30,992 nucleotides of DNA from a virus. Position 1 is the first letter of the stretch. Every line of letters begins with the position of its first letter. This document shows positions 5,073-12,930 of this stretch, in pieces. Location: the IMG/VR virus record IMGVR_UViG_3300047287_000482, positions 1-30,992 of that record. One strand, 5' to 3'. A program made the translations under genes and the position numbers. The notes below the pieces were generated by a model, which ran no database searches, was not told the DNA's origin, and worked only from the letters and a program-made list of their open reading frames with translations.

Positions 5073-7952
5073 ATGTCTGACCGGAATCAGCCGGAGATTG
5101 CCGGCAAGAAATCCGAACCAGATCCGAGGATTTCCGCCATCGCGATGGTGATGCAGGGCTTCTTCCCAGAGGGGTGGAAGTTTGTGCCGGTGAAGGGGAA
5201 GGCGACCTTCATCAAGAACTGGACGGAGGCGCCGCTGGACTCGAACCAGGCGCTGCATGAGGCGTACCACCAGCGGCCCGGGTTCTACCGGGGCGTGGGG
5301 GTGCTGACGGGGCGGCACTCGAAGGGCCTGGTGGCCATCGACATCGATGGGCTGACGGCCGACGAGCGGTACCGCCAGGCGCTGGACGAGCTCGGGGGCA
5401 GCTACGAGCCGCTGGGCGAGGAGTCGACGATGAGCTGGACCTCCGGCAAGGAGGGAAGGCGGCAGCTGCTGTATCAGGTGCCGTGGCATGCGTGTGAGCA
5501 GCTGAACGACCTGAAGACCCTGATCCTGCGGATGGATGGGTCGTGGGAGAAGGGGCAGGGGGACATGGAGCGGACGAAGGGCGGTGCCGACTACGAGGAG
5601 GTGGTGGTGCGGTTCAACGGCTGCCAGTCGGTGCTGCCGGGCTCGCCGCACCCGAGTGGGAGCCGGTATCGGTTCCTCAACTACAACGGCGGCAAGGTGG
5701 CGCCGGCCCCGGGGTGGCTGATCGAGCTGCTGCGGCCGTACTACAAGCCGGTGGCCTGGCTGGATGACGACCAGATCGCCGAGCTGCGCGACGAGGTCGG
5801 CGAGACGCTGGTGCCGGCCAAGCAGATCCGGGGGTGGGTGTTCCGTGAGGACAGCCCCTTCCACAAGCTGCTGATGCCACGGCTCGACGAGCTGGTGTTC
5901 AAGAAGGACCTGTTCCCCGAGCCGTGGCAGGAGCGGGATGGGGACCGGCCGCAGCGGCTGAACTTCTGCCCCTGGCATGGAGGCCTGAGTGGGACGTCGT
6001 TCCAGTACAACCCCGAGAACGGCTGCTGGGACTGCAAGGCGTGCGCCGTCGGTGGGGACTGGCTGGACTTCCTGTACAAGATCCACAAGAAGGACATCAA
6101 CGCCAAGCGGCCGATGGGGCCGACCCTGGAGAAGCTGGTGGCGGAGCTGTCAGGCGAGCTCGGGTTGGTCTACCCCGACGCGGCGCGGGAGGAGCAGACG
6201 GTGAAGAACGCGCCGCTGCTGTCGCTGACGCCGTTCCAGTTCTTCGAGTCGTGCCAGCAGATCCTGGATCGGAACGGGAACTCCGAGGTCGCCCACTTCA
6301 TGCTGATGCGGCTGGTGCGGGACTGCGGCATGCAGTGGATGTACCGCAACGGCACGGCCGTGGAGATGGCGCTGGACCGCTTCCTGCGCAAGAAGAAGCA
6401 GGCGGACAGCCTGTACGACCCGCAGTGGCAGGCGAAGGCGCGGAATGCCAGGGCGTATCTGATCCCGGATTTCATTTCGGCACCGAGCTCGGTGATGCTC
6501 CACGCTCGGGGTGGCATGGGCAAGACGCGGGTGGCGCTGGCCCTGGCGAAGGTGGTGGGGCGGCGGCTGCCGATGCGGATCCGCGGTGCCGAGGTGCTGC
6601 CGACCCAGCAGGGGAACGTGCTGCTGATCGGCAACGACATGTCGATGGCCGACTACGCCGAGTACCTCGACCAGCAGGGGATCCACACGGATCAGGGGGA
6701 CAGCTGGCTGAAGTTCCACGCTGACTGGCAGCAGGACGAGTACAAGCGGCTGGTCAAGTGGTTGCAGCAGTACAAGCCGGCGATGGTGATCATCGACTCG
6801 CTGACGAGCTGCTCGACGGAGATCGAAGCGAAGGAGAACGAGAAGGAGTACAGCAACACCATGTACAAGCTGGCGCGGGAGAACGGCGTGGAGTTCCCGC
6901 CCACCGTGTTCCTGTGGATCCACCACAACACCAAGGACGGGAACAACTTCCGGGGGACCGACACCCTGCGGAACGCCGTCCATGAGACCTGGGAGCTGCT
7001 CGACCTCGGGGAGGAGGAGCGGCACGACTTCCCGGAGAACTCAATCATCCTGCAGGTCGACAAGAGCCGCTCGAACCGGTCGCGGGCTCGGTTCCTGATC
7101 GAGGAGTCGATCGACGAGGTGCTGTCCATCAAGGACCTGACGCCGGCGGTGGAGCACTACCGCGGCGGCCAGGGCCCAGCCAAGCCCTCCACGGTGCTGC
7201 TGGGCCTGCTGGGGGAGGCGGACGGACCGATGACCATGAAGGAGCTGAAGTACGCCCTCGATGCCCGCCTGTCGGGGGAGAGGGGTGAGGGGGTGGTGAT
7301 CCACCGGACCACGGTGCTGCGCTGGCTGGAGGGCTGGATCTCGAAGGGCCTGGTCGAGAAGGGGACGATGAGACAGCCAGGATCAGGTCCGGGACGGCCG
7401 GAAGCCACCTACAGGAGGGTCTCTCCTTCTTACGAGGGAAATTCCACACAAAACCCCCCTTCTTTCTTCCAGACCCCTTCGGGTGCAGGGGAAGAGGAAG
7501 AGTGCAGCGATTTGCACGTAACCACCCCCGAGGACGACCTGCACACTTCCGACGACGGGCCGGAAGGCCGTCTCACGGAGACTCCTGAGACGACCAGTGA
7601 CACCCCCGAGGTCGTGTTGCAGGACGAAACGCCAGTGGGCAACACCACGCCTGATTTAGCCGCACTCGGGGGGCACCCCGAGGACGACTCAGCTCTCTCG
7701 GCGCCCGCCGCGCCGGATCCGACCGATAAATGTGCGGAGGGGGTTTTGGTCACCCCTGCGCACAAAACCGAAACCCTTGAAACCTCGTCCGCGGCAGGGG
7801 TTTTCGAGGATCGGTCGGAGTTCTGTGCCGCTGAGACCCTCGTAAGAGAGCAACCCGTTCCTGAACGGGTGGATCAGCCCCGCTGGATGGGCTACCGAGG
7901 CGGCCGGAAGGTCGTCCCCGAGGGCGATTTCGACGAGGCGTTCGGCGGTTGA
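5073..7952 (+). CDS. primase-polymerase / RecA-fold helicase fusion
   Basis: A 959-residue replication protein. The N-terminus is an archaeo-eukaryotic-type primase (Prim-Pol): GVGVLTGRHSKGLVAIDID (74-92) with acidic D90/D92, and VLPGSPHPSG (187-196) with H193. A zinc-binding module follows: C299-x2-H302 and C321-x2-C324. The helicase domain has Walker A GGMGKT (480-485) and Walker B MVIIDS with D575, then FLWIHHNTKD, of the RepA/KaiC-like AAA_25 type. A small winged-helix-like segment (about 710-780) precedes a roughly 170-residue tail rich in Pro, Glu, Ser and Thr. Primer synthesis and DNA unwinding at the fork are inferred from these domains. It is the first gene of the rightward replication block. 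Confidence 0.87.
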   Translation: MSDRNQPEIAGKKSEPDPRISAIAMVMQGFFPEGWKFVPVKGKATFIKNWTEAPLDSNQALHEAYHQRPGFYRGVGVLTGRHSKGLVAIDIDGLTADERYRQALDELGGSYEPLGEESTMSWTSGKEGRRQLLYQVPWHACEQLNDLKTLILRMDGSWEKGQGDMERTKGGADYEEVVVRFNGCQSVLPGSPHPSGSRYRFLNYNGGKVAPAPGWLIELLRPYYKPVAWLDDDQIAELRDEVGETLVPAKQIRGWVFREDSPFHKLLMPRLDELVFKKDLFPEPWQERDGDRPQRLNFCPWHGGLSGTSFQYNPENGCWDCKACAVGGDWLDFLYKIHKKDINAKRPMGPTLEKLVAELSGELGLVYPDAAREEQTVKNAPLLSLTPFQFFESCQQILDRNGNSEVAHFMLMRLVRDCGMQWMYRNGTAVEMALDRFLRKKKQADSLYDPQWQAKARNARAYLIPDFISAPSSVMLHARGGMGKTRVALALAKVVGRRLPMRIRGAEVLPTQQGNVLLIGNDMSMADYAEYLDQQGIHTDQGDSWLKFHADWQQDEYKRLVKWLQQYKPAMVIIDSLTSCSTEIEAKENEKEYSNTMYKLARENGVEFPPTVFLWIHHNTKDGNNFRGTDTLRNAVHETWELLDLGEEERHDFPENSIILQVDKSRSNRSRARFLIEESIDEVLSIKDLTPAVEHYRGGQGPAKPSTVLLGLLGEADGPMTMKELKYALDARLSGERGEGVVIHRTTVLRWLEGWISKGLVEKGTMRQPGSGPGRPEATYRRVSPSYEGNSTQNPPSFFQTPSGAGEEEECSDLHVTTPEDDLHTSDDGPEGRLTETPETTSDTPEVVLQDETPVGNTTPDLAALGGHPEDDSALSAPAAPDPTDKCAEGVLVTPAHKTETLETSSAAGVFEDRSEFCAAETLVREQPVPERVDQPRWMGYRGGRKVVPEGDFDEAFGG

Positions 7953-8005
7953 CACGGTGTTGTGGGGAGGGGCAACCAGATCCCGAATGAGGGGGTAGAG
8001 TGACC

Positions 8006-8039
8006 ACACGCAGAGTCCCGGGCTCGGGGCCCTGTGTGT
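8006..8039 (+). promoter_or_regulatory. leader hairpin before helicase gene
   Basis: ACACGCAG (8006-8013) and CTGTGTGT (8032-8039) form an 8-bp stem with one G-U pair, enclosing a GC-rich 18-base interior with a CTCGGGG copy (8023-8029). The RNA then continues TTCTTC. It lies between the primase stop and the helicase ATG at 8060, and could be an imperfect terminator or a leader structure. Its presence is one reason for not starting the helicase at GTG 8000. Confidence 0.4.
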
Positions 8040-8059
8040 TCTTCATCAGAGGTGCCGAC

Positions 8060-9493
8060 ATGGCAGTCATGACATCCCCCTCGACCGTGCGTACCCCCGA
8101 GGACGCTCTGAATCGGGTTGAGGTTCAGTGGGGGGCGGCTGGACGGCCGCCTCTCACCCCCACACAGCGGCGTTTCGTCCTCGGGGTGCTGGATCCGCTG
8201 CATCGCGACCAACTGCGGGGTTCAGTGGTTCTGGAGGGGCCTGCGGGCACCGGCAAGACCACGACACTGTTGGCATTGATCCAGGCGGCCCACCTCCTTG
8301 ACCTGGAGGTGGGCGTTGCCGCTCCGACTCACAAGGCGGCCTCGGTGCTGCGGGAGAAGCTGGAGGAGGCCCGGGAGGACTATCCCGGCCTCCCCGAGCC
8401 TGTGACCCTCCATTCGCTGCTGTGCCTCAAGCCGCAGCGGAGCACCTACGGGGAGCCCGAGACGTTCAGGCAGAGCAAGCCGCCTCAGCTCGGGCACCTC
8501 GATCTGCTGATCGTGGATGAGTGCTCGATGGTGGGTGCTGACCTGCTGGAGCACATCCAGGTGGCGGCGCGGACCTTTGTGCTGCCGGTGTTGTTCGCTG
8601 GGGATCCCCACCAGTTGCGGCCGGTGAATGAGAACAAGCTCTCGCGGGCCTTCTTAGGAGAGCCAAAGACGACGCTCGACGAAGTTCTGCGTCACGACGG
8701 GGCTGTCCTGAACCTGGCCACGCGGATCAGGACCTTGAATTACGTCCCGCAGGTCCATCCAGGGGTCGGTGGCGGAACCGAAGTCAAGGTCTACGACACC
8801 ATGGAGGAGATGGAGTCCACATGGTTGAAAGCTGTCATGCAGGCTGAAGGAGCTGGGGCTATCAGGGACACAATGATGTTGTGCTGGAAAAACAAAAATA
8901 GACGCAAGTACAACGACATGGCCAGAACTAGTATATATGGGGTGAATGCTCCTAGGTTCATGAAGGGTGATGTGGTTGTGACTCTTTCGGCGATCGAGCA
9001 GGATCATCGTCTAATGCACATGAATAATGAGGATCTGCAGATCAGGGACGTTAAATACTTGCCGGAATACATGCCTGTAGGAGCGCTGGGAGAGGACGTA
9101 ACTTTCAAGGTATGGTCTTTGTTTACAACAGCGGAGACTGTGCTTTACGTATTAGACGATTCAGAGACAGAGCGGTACAGACAAATTCTCAAGGCTCTTG
9201 GGCAGGCCATCAAGGCCGAAGGAGAGAAAGCTAAGAAGACGTCAGATAAAAAGCTCATGCATGAAGTACGGGAGGCGTGGGCTACCCACTATTTCCCGCT
9301 GAAGGGGGCATTCGCTGAGGTGGACTTCCGGTATGCGTTGACAGTCCATAAGAGTCAGGGCAGCACTTACAACAGGGTGTTTATCTGTGATGACTACGCC
9401 GGATCACGGGACGAGGGAACGCGGCTGCTGTATGTGGCTGTGACGAGGGCCGCGAAAGAGGTCCATCACATCGACAACAGGATCAAGCGCTGA
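8060..9493 (+). CDS. SF1 DNA helicase, RecD/Dda type
   Basis: A 477-residue superfamily 1B helicase. Motifs in order: Walker A GPAGTGKTT (60-68), APTHKAA (88-94, Ia), Walker B VDE (152-154), AGDPHQLRPV (180-189, motif III), HKSQGST (about 430-436, motif V) and YVAVTRA (458-464, motif VI). This is the order of Dda and the C-terminal half of RecD, which unwind DNA at forks or during recombination. ATG 8060 is chosen over GTG 8000 because GAGGTG stands just before it and the GTG frame would translate the leader hairpin. An internal stretch (8870-9250, residues about 270-395, between motifs III and V) has far lower GC than the rest, suggesting mosaic origin. Its stop overlaps an ATG (TGATG). Confidence 0.88.
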   Translation: MAVMTSPSTVRTPEDALNRVEVQWGAAGRPPLTPTQRRFVLGVLDPLHRDQLRGSVVLEGPAGTGKTTTLLALIQAAHLLDLEVGVAAPTHKAASVLREKLEEAREDYPGLPEPVTLHSLLCLKPQRSTYGEPETFRQSKPPQLGHLDLLIVDECSMVGADLLEHIQVAARTFVLPVLFAGDPHQLRPVNENKLSRAFLGEPKTTLDEVLRHDGAVLNLATRIRTLNYVPQVHPGVGGGTEVKVYDTMEEMESTWLKAVMQAEGAGAIRDTMMLCWKNKNRRKYNDMARTSIYGVNAPRFMKGDVVVTLSAIEQDHRLMHMNNEDLQIRDVKYLPEYMPVGALGEDVTFKVWSLFTTAETVLYVLDDSETERYRQILKALGQAIKAEGEKAKKTSDKKLMHEVREAWATHYFPLKGAFAEVDFRYALTVHKSQGSTYNRVFICDDYAGSRDEGTRLLYVAVTRAAKEVHHIDNRIKR

Positions 9494-9523
9494 TGCGGAG
9501 CGTCCTCGGGGTGTGGGCCCGTG

Positions 9524-9616
9524 CGGTGGCCCACTTAGCGTTGGGGCAAATGCGGCGACGGGGTGGGTCTGTCATCCCGTCGCTGGGCCACCGTCGTAGA
9601 GGGGGGCCTGGCCACC
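9524..9616 (+). promoter_or_regulatory. nested hairpin leader with alternative partner
   Basis: CGGTGGCCCA (9524-9533) pairs perfectly with TGGGCCACCG (9584-9593), and just inside its 3' arm GCGACGGG (9555-9562) pairs perfectly with CCCGTCGC (9576-9583). The result is an 18-bp two-part stem with a 21-base bulge on the 5' side. A second copy of the outer 3' arm, TGGCCACC (9609-9616), could compete for the same 5' strand. No T-run follows, so it is not a simple terminator. It occupies the gap between the helicase stop and the next gene's ATG at 9670. Confidence 0.55.
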
Positions 9617-9669
9617 ACCCAGCTCACAGTCCGGGTTGGAGCTGGATTCACTCTAGTGGGGTTACACCA

Positions 9670-10095
9670 ATGGTCTGCAATGTTCGGCTGGAAAAACCAC
9701 ACCTGCCTATGCGGATCGATGACCTGCTGGTGAAGCTCACCTGTAAGGGGTACATCAAGGGGCCGGACATGCTGCCCCCTGATGAGCATGGGATCTGCAC
9801 GGTTCATGGACCGAAAGACGGCGTCGCTCACTGGAGAACGCGGGCTTTATGGCAGGACCTGTTCGATGAGATGGACTACATCTCTATCTATCCCTGCACG
9901 AAGCGAGATTTGGCCGGGGACACTTTCATCTTCGTTCTGTTCAACCCACGAAATGGGGTGGTTGAGCAATGGCGTATCGCGGAGCACTGGACTGGAGACG
10001 AGTTCATTGTCCGGGGCTGTAACTCCCTGGATATGGCGTTGTCGATCCATGCCAACTGGCTGATGGAAGTGACTAATCGGGCTGACTACGACTAA
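9670..10095 (+). CDS. hypothetical protein after structured leader
   Basis: A 141-residue protein, not recognised. It reads as a small alpha/beta protein with four to five cysteines (C3, C29, C47, C74 and one near residue 116), tryptophan-rich (WRTRALWQDLF, QWRIAEHWTGDEF), and without membrane segments. ATG 9670 is preferred. The frame is open back to an ATG at 9493 that overlaps the helicase stop, but those 59 extra residues are arginine-, glycine- and proline-rich and read through the nested hairpin, so they look like untranslated leader. Base composition is close to 54% GC, below its neighbours. Position among replication genes suggests a DNA-metabolism accessory role, but nothing in the sequence shows one. 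Confidence 0.62.
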   Translation: MVCNVRLEKPHLPMRIDDLLVKLTCKGYIKGPDMLPPDEHGICTVHGPKDGVAHWRTRALWQDLFDEMDYISIYPCTKRDLAGDTFIFVLFNPRNGVVEQWRIAEHWTGDEFIVRGCNSLDMALSIHANWLMEVTNRADYD

Positions 10096-10285
10096 CGTGG
10101 CTGCGGGCGCTGATCTCCTTCAGCATCGAGTCAGCTAGCAGCGATTTCAAGGCGGCGTTGCATTCGAGCAGCATGAGCGCTGTTCGACGAAGCGCTTCGG
10201 GATCATCACAGGACCGGATCATACGGATGTTTCGCTCCATGGCGAAGTCCGATGAGAACTGGTCCATACGAACACCAACTCTCAT
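10073..10285 (-). CDS. possible small helical protein, antisense to replication block
   Basis: A 70-residue frame on the opposite strand, starting at ATG 10285 (alternative ATG 10267). It fills the 196-base gap between the plus-strand gene ending at 10095 and the polymerase ATG at 10292. The sequence is protein-like: FAMERNIRMIRSCDD, then EALRRTALMLLECNAALKSL, two amphipathic helices of the kind found in short cyanobacterial conserved proteins. Against it: no ribosome binding site, a start only 7 bases from the polymerase start, and no room for its own promoter unless that lies in the polymerase gene. If it is not real, the gap holds no other visible element. Confidence 0.45.
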   Translation of the reverse strand: MRVGVRMDQFSSDFAMERNIRMIRSCDDPEALRRTALMLLECNAALKSLLADSMLKEISARSHVSRSQPD

Positions 10286-10291
10286 CGCATT

Positions 10292-12238
10292 ATGAAGAGG
10301 TCTATCCAAATCGGCAAAGAGACGTGCGAGTTCACGTTCATTTCAGGCTCAGGGGAAGACTCCGTCCTGAATGCCGCGCTGCAGCAGCTGGAGACGCTCC
10401 CGGGGCCGGTGGCGATTGATACCGAGACCACAGGGCTGAATCCGGTGGTGGATCAGGTGCGGCTGGTGCAGGTCGCAGTCGGTGATCAGGCGGTGGTTGT
10501 CGACCTCGGGGCCTATCGCATGGTGCCCGACGAGAAGCCGCTGGCGGCCAGGGGACTTCCAGGGTTGCGTGCCCTGGCGGCGCTGCTGGAGGGGGATCGG
10601 CCCAAGGTTCTGCAGAACGCGGCGTTCGACCTCGGGTTCCTGGCCTTCGAGGGCGTGAACATCGGCGGGCCGCTGTTCGACACGATGATCGCAGCGAAGA
10701 TCGTCAACAACGGTACGAATGCGAAGAACGGCCTCGGGGAGATCACCGAGCGCGAGACGGGGATTGAGATTCCCAAGGAGCTGCAGAAGTCGGATTGGAG
10801 CAAGGAGCTGACCGACGAGATGATCGAATACTCGGTGCGGGATGCGCTGATCCTGCTGCGGCTGGTGACTCCTCTGCGGGAGAAGTTGCGGGGGGCGGCC
10901 GTCACCAAGGAGGTGTCGCTGTGGGACGTGTTCCGGCTGGAGATGTCAGCTCTGCGCGGGGTGGCGTCCATGCAGATCCACGGGTTCCGCTTCGACCTAC
11001 CCCGAGCTCGGAAGCTGCACATGGAGCTGTTGGCTGAGGTGGAGGAGGCGAAACAGGCGTTCCTCATGGAGCTCGATGCGGAGATCAAGCGGAAGCACCC
11101 GGATGATCCGCAGAAGTGGTTGCCGCGGGATGAGGATGGGTCGTTCAACACCAGGGAGAAGACGTCAGGCTCGGTGCGGCTGGGGACGAAGAAGTACGCC
11201 GGCTTCAACCCGAGGGCGCCGATCCAGATGGCCGCTGCGTTTGAGAAGGCGGGCATCATCCTGCCTCCCAACGCCAAGGGGAAGACATCGCTGGATCAGA
11301 ATCTGCTGGCCTTCATCAGGAAGCAGTATCCATTGGTGGAGCGCTACCTGGGATTCAAGGAGGTCAGCACGAGTGTGAGCGCACTCGAAACGCTGATGGA
11401 GCATGTGAATGAGATGACGGGGCGGATCCACGGCTCCTACAGGCAAGTCGGGACGGAAACGGGAAGGCTGAGTGCGGCAAAGCCCAACCTTCAGCAAGTT
11501 CCGAGAACCGAGAAGTTTCGCTCTCTGTTTATTGCCGAGGAGGGTTACGTCCTCGTGGTGGCGGACTTCTCGCAGGTTGAGCTGCGGGTGGCGGCGGAGC
11601 TGAGCGGGGAGCCGAGGATGATTGAGGCGTACCGGGCAGGGAGAGATCTACATACAGAAACGGCCGCTCTTATGACTGGAGTACCGTTTGATCAGGTCAG
11701 TAAATCCGATCGCCAATCAGCCAAGATTGCTAATTTCGGTCTGCTTTACGGTGCGGGTCCAGCTACACTGAGGAAACAAGCCGTTGCGCAGTACGGCTTG
11801 GACATGAGCCTGAATGAAGCCAAGGAGATCGTCGAGGGTTTTCGTTCTGCTTATCCGACGCTACACAAGTGGCAGACACGGGAAGGCAACAAGACCACTC
11901 CGTGTGTGTTCACCGGTTATGGACGTCGGAGGATCCTTGTCAACTTCAACGACAAATTCACTACACGCATCAACACCCAGGTGCAGGGGACAGCGGGGGA
12001 CATTGCCAAGATCGCCATCGCCAAGCTGTGGGAGCAACTGGGTGAGGTCCCCGAGGACGAAGCGCGTCTCATTGCCTGCTGTCACGATGAGCTTGTCCTG
12101 GAGGTGAGAGCAGACGTCGAGGACAAGTGGAAGCAGACCCTCAAGAGGTCGATGGAGGAGGCGGGCTCGGTGGTGTGTCATGAGGTGCCGATCGTTGCTG
12201 AGGCGTCCTCGGGGTCGAGTTGGGCGGAAGCGAAATGA
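10292..12238 (+). CDS. family A DNA polymerase with 3'-5' exonuclease
   Basis: A 648-residue replicative polymerase of the Pol I family without a 5' nuclease domain. The proofreading exonuclease shows all three motifs: IDTETTGL (D43, E45), LQNAAFDLGFL (N109, D113) and YSVRD (Y180, D184). In the polymerase domain, TGRLSAAKPNLQQVP leads into motif A ADFSQVELR (D425), motif B RQSAKIANFGLLYG (R474, K478, F482, Y486) and motif C CCHDELVLEV (H598, D599, E600). Position 482 is Phe, as at E. coli 762. GC falls to about 50% around motif B (11640-11990) against nearly 70% upstream, so the gene is compositionally mosaic. It probably extends primers made by the primase-helicase. Confidence 0.93.
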   Translation: MKRSIQIGKETCEFTFISGSGEDSVLNAALQQLETLPGPVAIDTETTGLNPVVDQVRLVQVAVGDQAVVVDLGAYRMVPDEKPLAARGLPGLRALAALLEGDRPKVLQNAAFDLGFLAFEGVNIGGPLFDTMIAAKIVNNGTNAKNGLGEITERETGIEIPKELQKSDWSKELTDEMIEYSVRDALILLRLVTPLREKLRGAAVTKEVSLWDVFRLEMSALRGVASMQIHGFRFDLPRARKLHMELLAEVEEAKQAFLMELDAEIKRKHPDDPQKWLPRDEDGSFNTREKTSGSVRLGTKKYAGFNPRAPIQMAAAFEKAGIILPPNAKGKTSLDQNLLAFIRKQYPLVERYLGFKEVSTSVSALETLMEHVNEMTGRIHGSYRQVGTETGRLSAAKPNLQQVPRTEKFRSLFIAEEGYVLVVADFSQVELRVAAELSGEPRMIEAYRAGRDLHTETAALMTGVPFDQVSKSDRQSAKIANFGLLYGAGPATLRKQAVAQYGLDMSLNEAKEIVEGFRSAYPTLHKWQTREGNKTTPCVFTGYGRRRILVNFNDKFTTRINTQVQGTAGDIAKIAIAKLWEQLGEVPEDEARLIACCHDELVLEVRADVEDKWKQTLKRSMEEAGSVVCHEVPIVAEASSGSSWAEAK

Positions 12239-12296
12239 GCGTTTGCAGTTCAGCCATCGCATCCGTATCATGAATGGGTCGTTGTTTGACCATCGC

Positions 12297-12644
12297 ATGG
12301 CGCTCAAGGGTGCTGAACTGCTGGAGTTCGTCCAGGAAAACGAGGGAATGGGGCGCATCTCCCTGGCTCGTAAGGCCGGGTATGTACGGACCAACAAGAA
12401 GGGTGATGAAGTCGCCAACGTCGGCGCCTTCTACAACGCCCTCTTTGATGCGCAGGGTCTGAAGCTGGCGTCGAAGCGCGGTTTCCGCGGCTCGAACAGC
12501 AAGTCCTACGAGACCTCGGTGCATGCCAGTGGCATCCTCCTGATCGGGAAGAGCTACACGGAAGAGGCTGAGCTGCAGCCTGGCGATGTGTTCCGCATCA
12601 AGACGGGGCCGGGCAAGATCGCCCTGGAGCTTGTCTCGGCGTGA
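12297..12644 (+). CDS. cyanobacteria-type AbrB (cyAbrB) transcription regulator
   Basis: A 115-residue protein that closely follows the cyAbrB family, known only from cyanobacteria and their phages. The start MALKGAELLEFVQE matches the family's N-terminal LTGKxLL block, RKAGY (25-29) its CGY segment, and NVGAFYNALFDAQGL (41-55) its central helix. The C-terminal DNA-binding half has SYETSVHASGILLIGKSYT (70-88) and LQPGDVFRIK (93-102). Host cyAbrBs control nitrogen, carbon and stress genes. ATG 12297 is chosen by family alignment; ATG 12270 in frame would add nine residues. It follows the polymerase by 58 bases and is followed by a strong terminator, so it is probably the last gene of that transcript. 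Confidence 0.9.
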   Translation: MALKGAELLEFVQENEGMGRISLARKAGYVRTNKKGDEVANVGAFYNALFDAQGLKLASKRGFRGSNSKSYETSVHASGILLIGKSYTEEAELQPGDVFRIKTGPGKIALELVSA

Positions 12645-12675
12645 GCCGTAGGCTGGAGTGAACGCAGCGATCCGA

Positions 12676-12696
12676 GGGGGCGAAAGCCCCCTTTTT
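12676..12696 (+). terminator. intrinsic terminator
   Basis: GGGGGC (12676-12681), a GAAA tetraloop, GCCCCC (12686-12691), then TTTTT (12692-12696). This is a textbook rho-independent terminator, 31 bases after the cyAbrB stop codon. It should end the rightward replication transcript. Confidence 0.93.
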
Positions 12697-12711
12697 CATC
12701 GGCGGAAAAGG

Positions 12712-12930
12712 ATGGATCCGGCGGCCCGAGAGTTCATGCGGCAGGTGCAGTTCGATCTGCTGCGGCGGCTGGACACGATCGCAGCGCAGCTCCCCAATGG
12801 CGTGCTGCAGCGGTTGGTTGCCGACGCGGAGTTCTACCGAGCCTGGTCACGCGGCAAGAAGGATGCCCGGCGGACGGCGCGGCTGGCCCAGGCGCGGGCT
12901 CGGGGGCCGGTCAGGCGGCGGAGCGCTTGA
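12712..12930 (+). CDS. small basic hypothetical protein
   Basis: A 72-residue protein from ATG 12712, placed 15 bases after the terminator. A longer GTG frame from 12658 would translate the terminator stem and is rejected. The N-terminal 45 residues form one or two amphipathic helices (REFMRQVQFDLLRRLDTIA, LQRLVADAEFYRAW); the rest is Arg/Ala-rich and strongly basic (KKDARRTARLAQARARG), which suggests nucleic-acid binding. No known family. Its end overlaps the convergent excisionase-like gene by 20 bases. It must be transcribed either by read-through or from a promoter hidden in the terminator region. Confidence 0.5.
   Translation: MDPAAREFMRQVQFDLLRRLDTIAAQLPNGVLQRLVADAEFYRAWSRGKKDARRTARLAQARARGPVRRRSA

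Noticed and set aside
5055-6086. 343-residue minus-strand reading frame opposite the primase gene
   Set aside because: Low-complexity Leu/Pro/Arg composition and complete overlap with a well-supported gene.
7949-7977. TTGACA at 7949-7954 as promoter for the helicase gene
   Set aside because: It overlaps the primase stop, and no acceptable -10 box lies 16-18 bases downstream (the sequence there is GGGCAACC).
8000-8059. GTG 8000 as helicase start
   Set aside because: It would translate the leader hairpin, adds 20 residues without family support, and the ATG at 8060 has GAGGTG before it.
9493-9669. N-terminal extension of the 9670 gene from the ATG overlapping the helicase stop
   Set aside because: The 59 residues are Arg/Gly/Pro-rich and pass through the nested hairpin; the overlap TGATG keeps it as an alternative only.
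12658-12711. GTG 12658 as start of the small basic protein
   Set aside because: This frame reads straight through the intrinsic terminator at 12676-12696.
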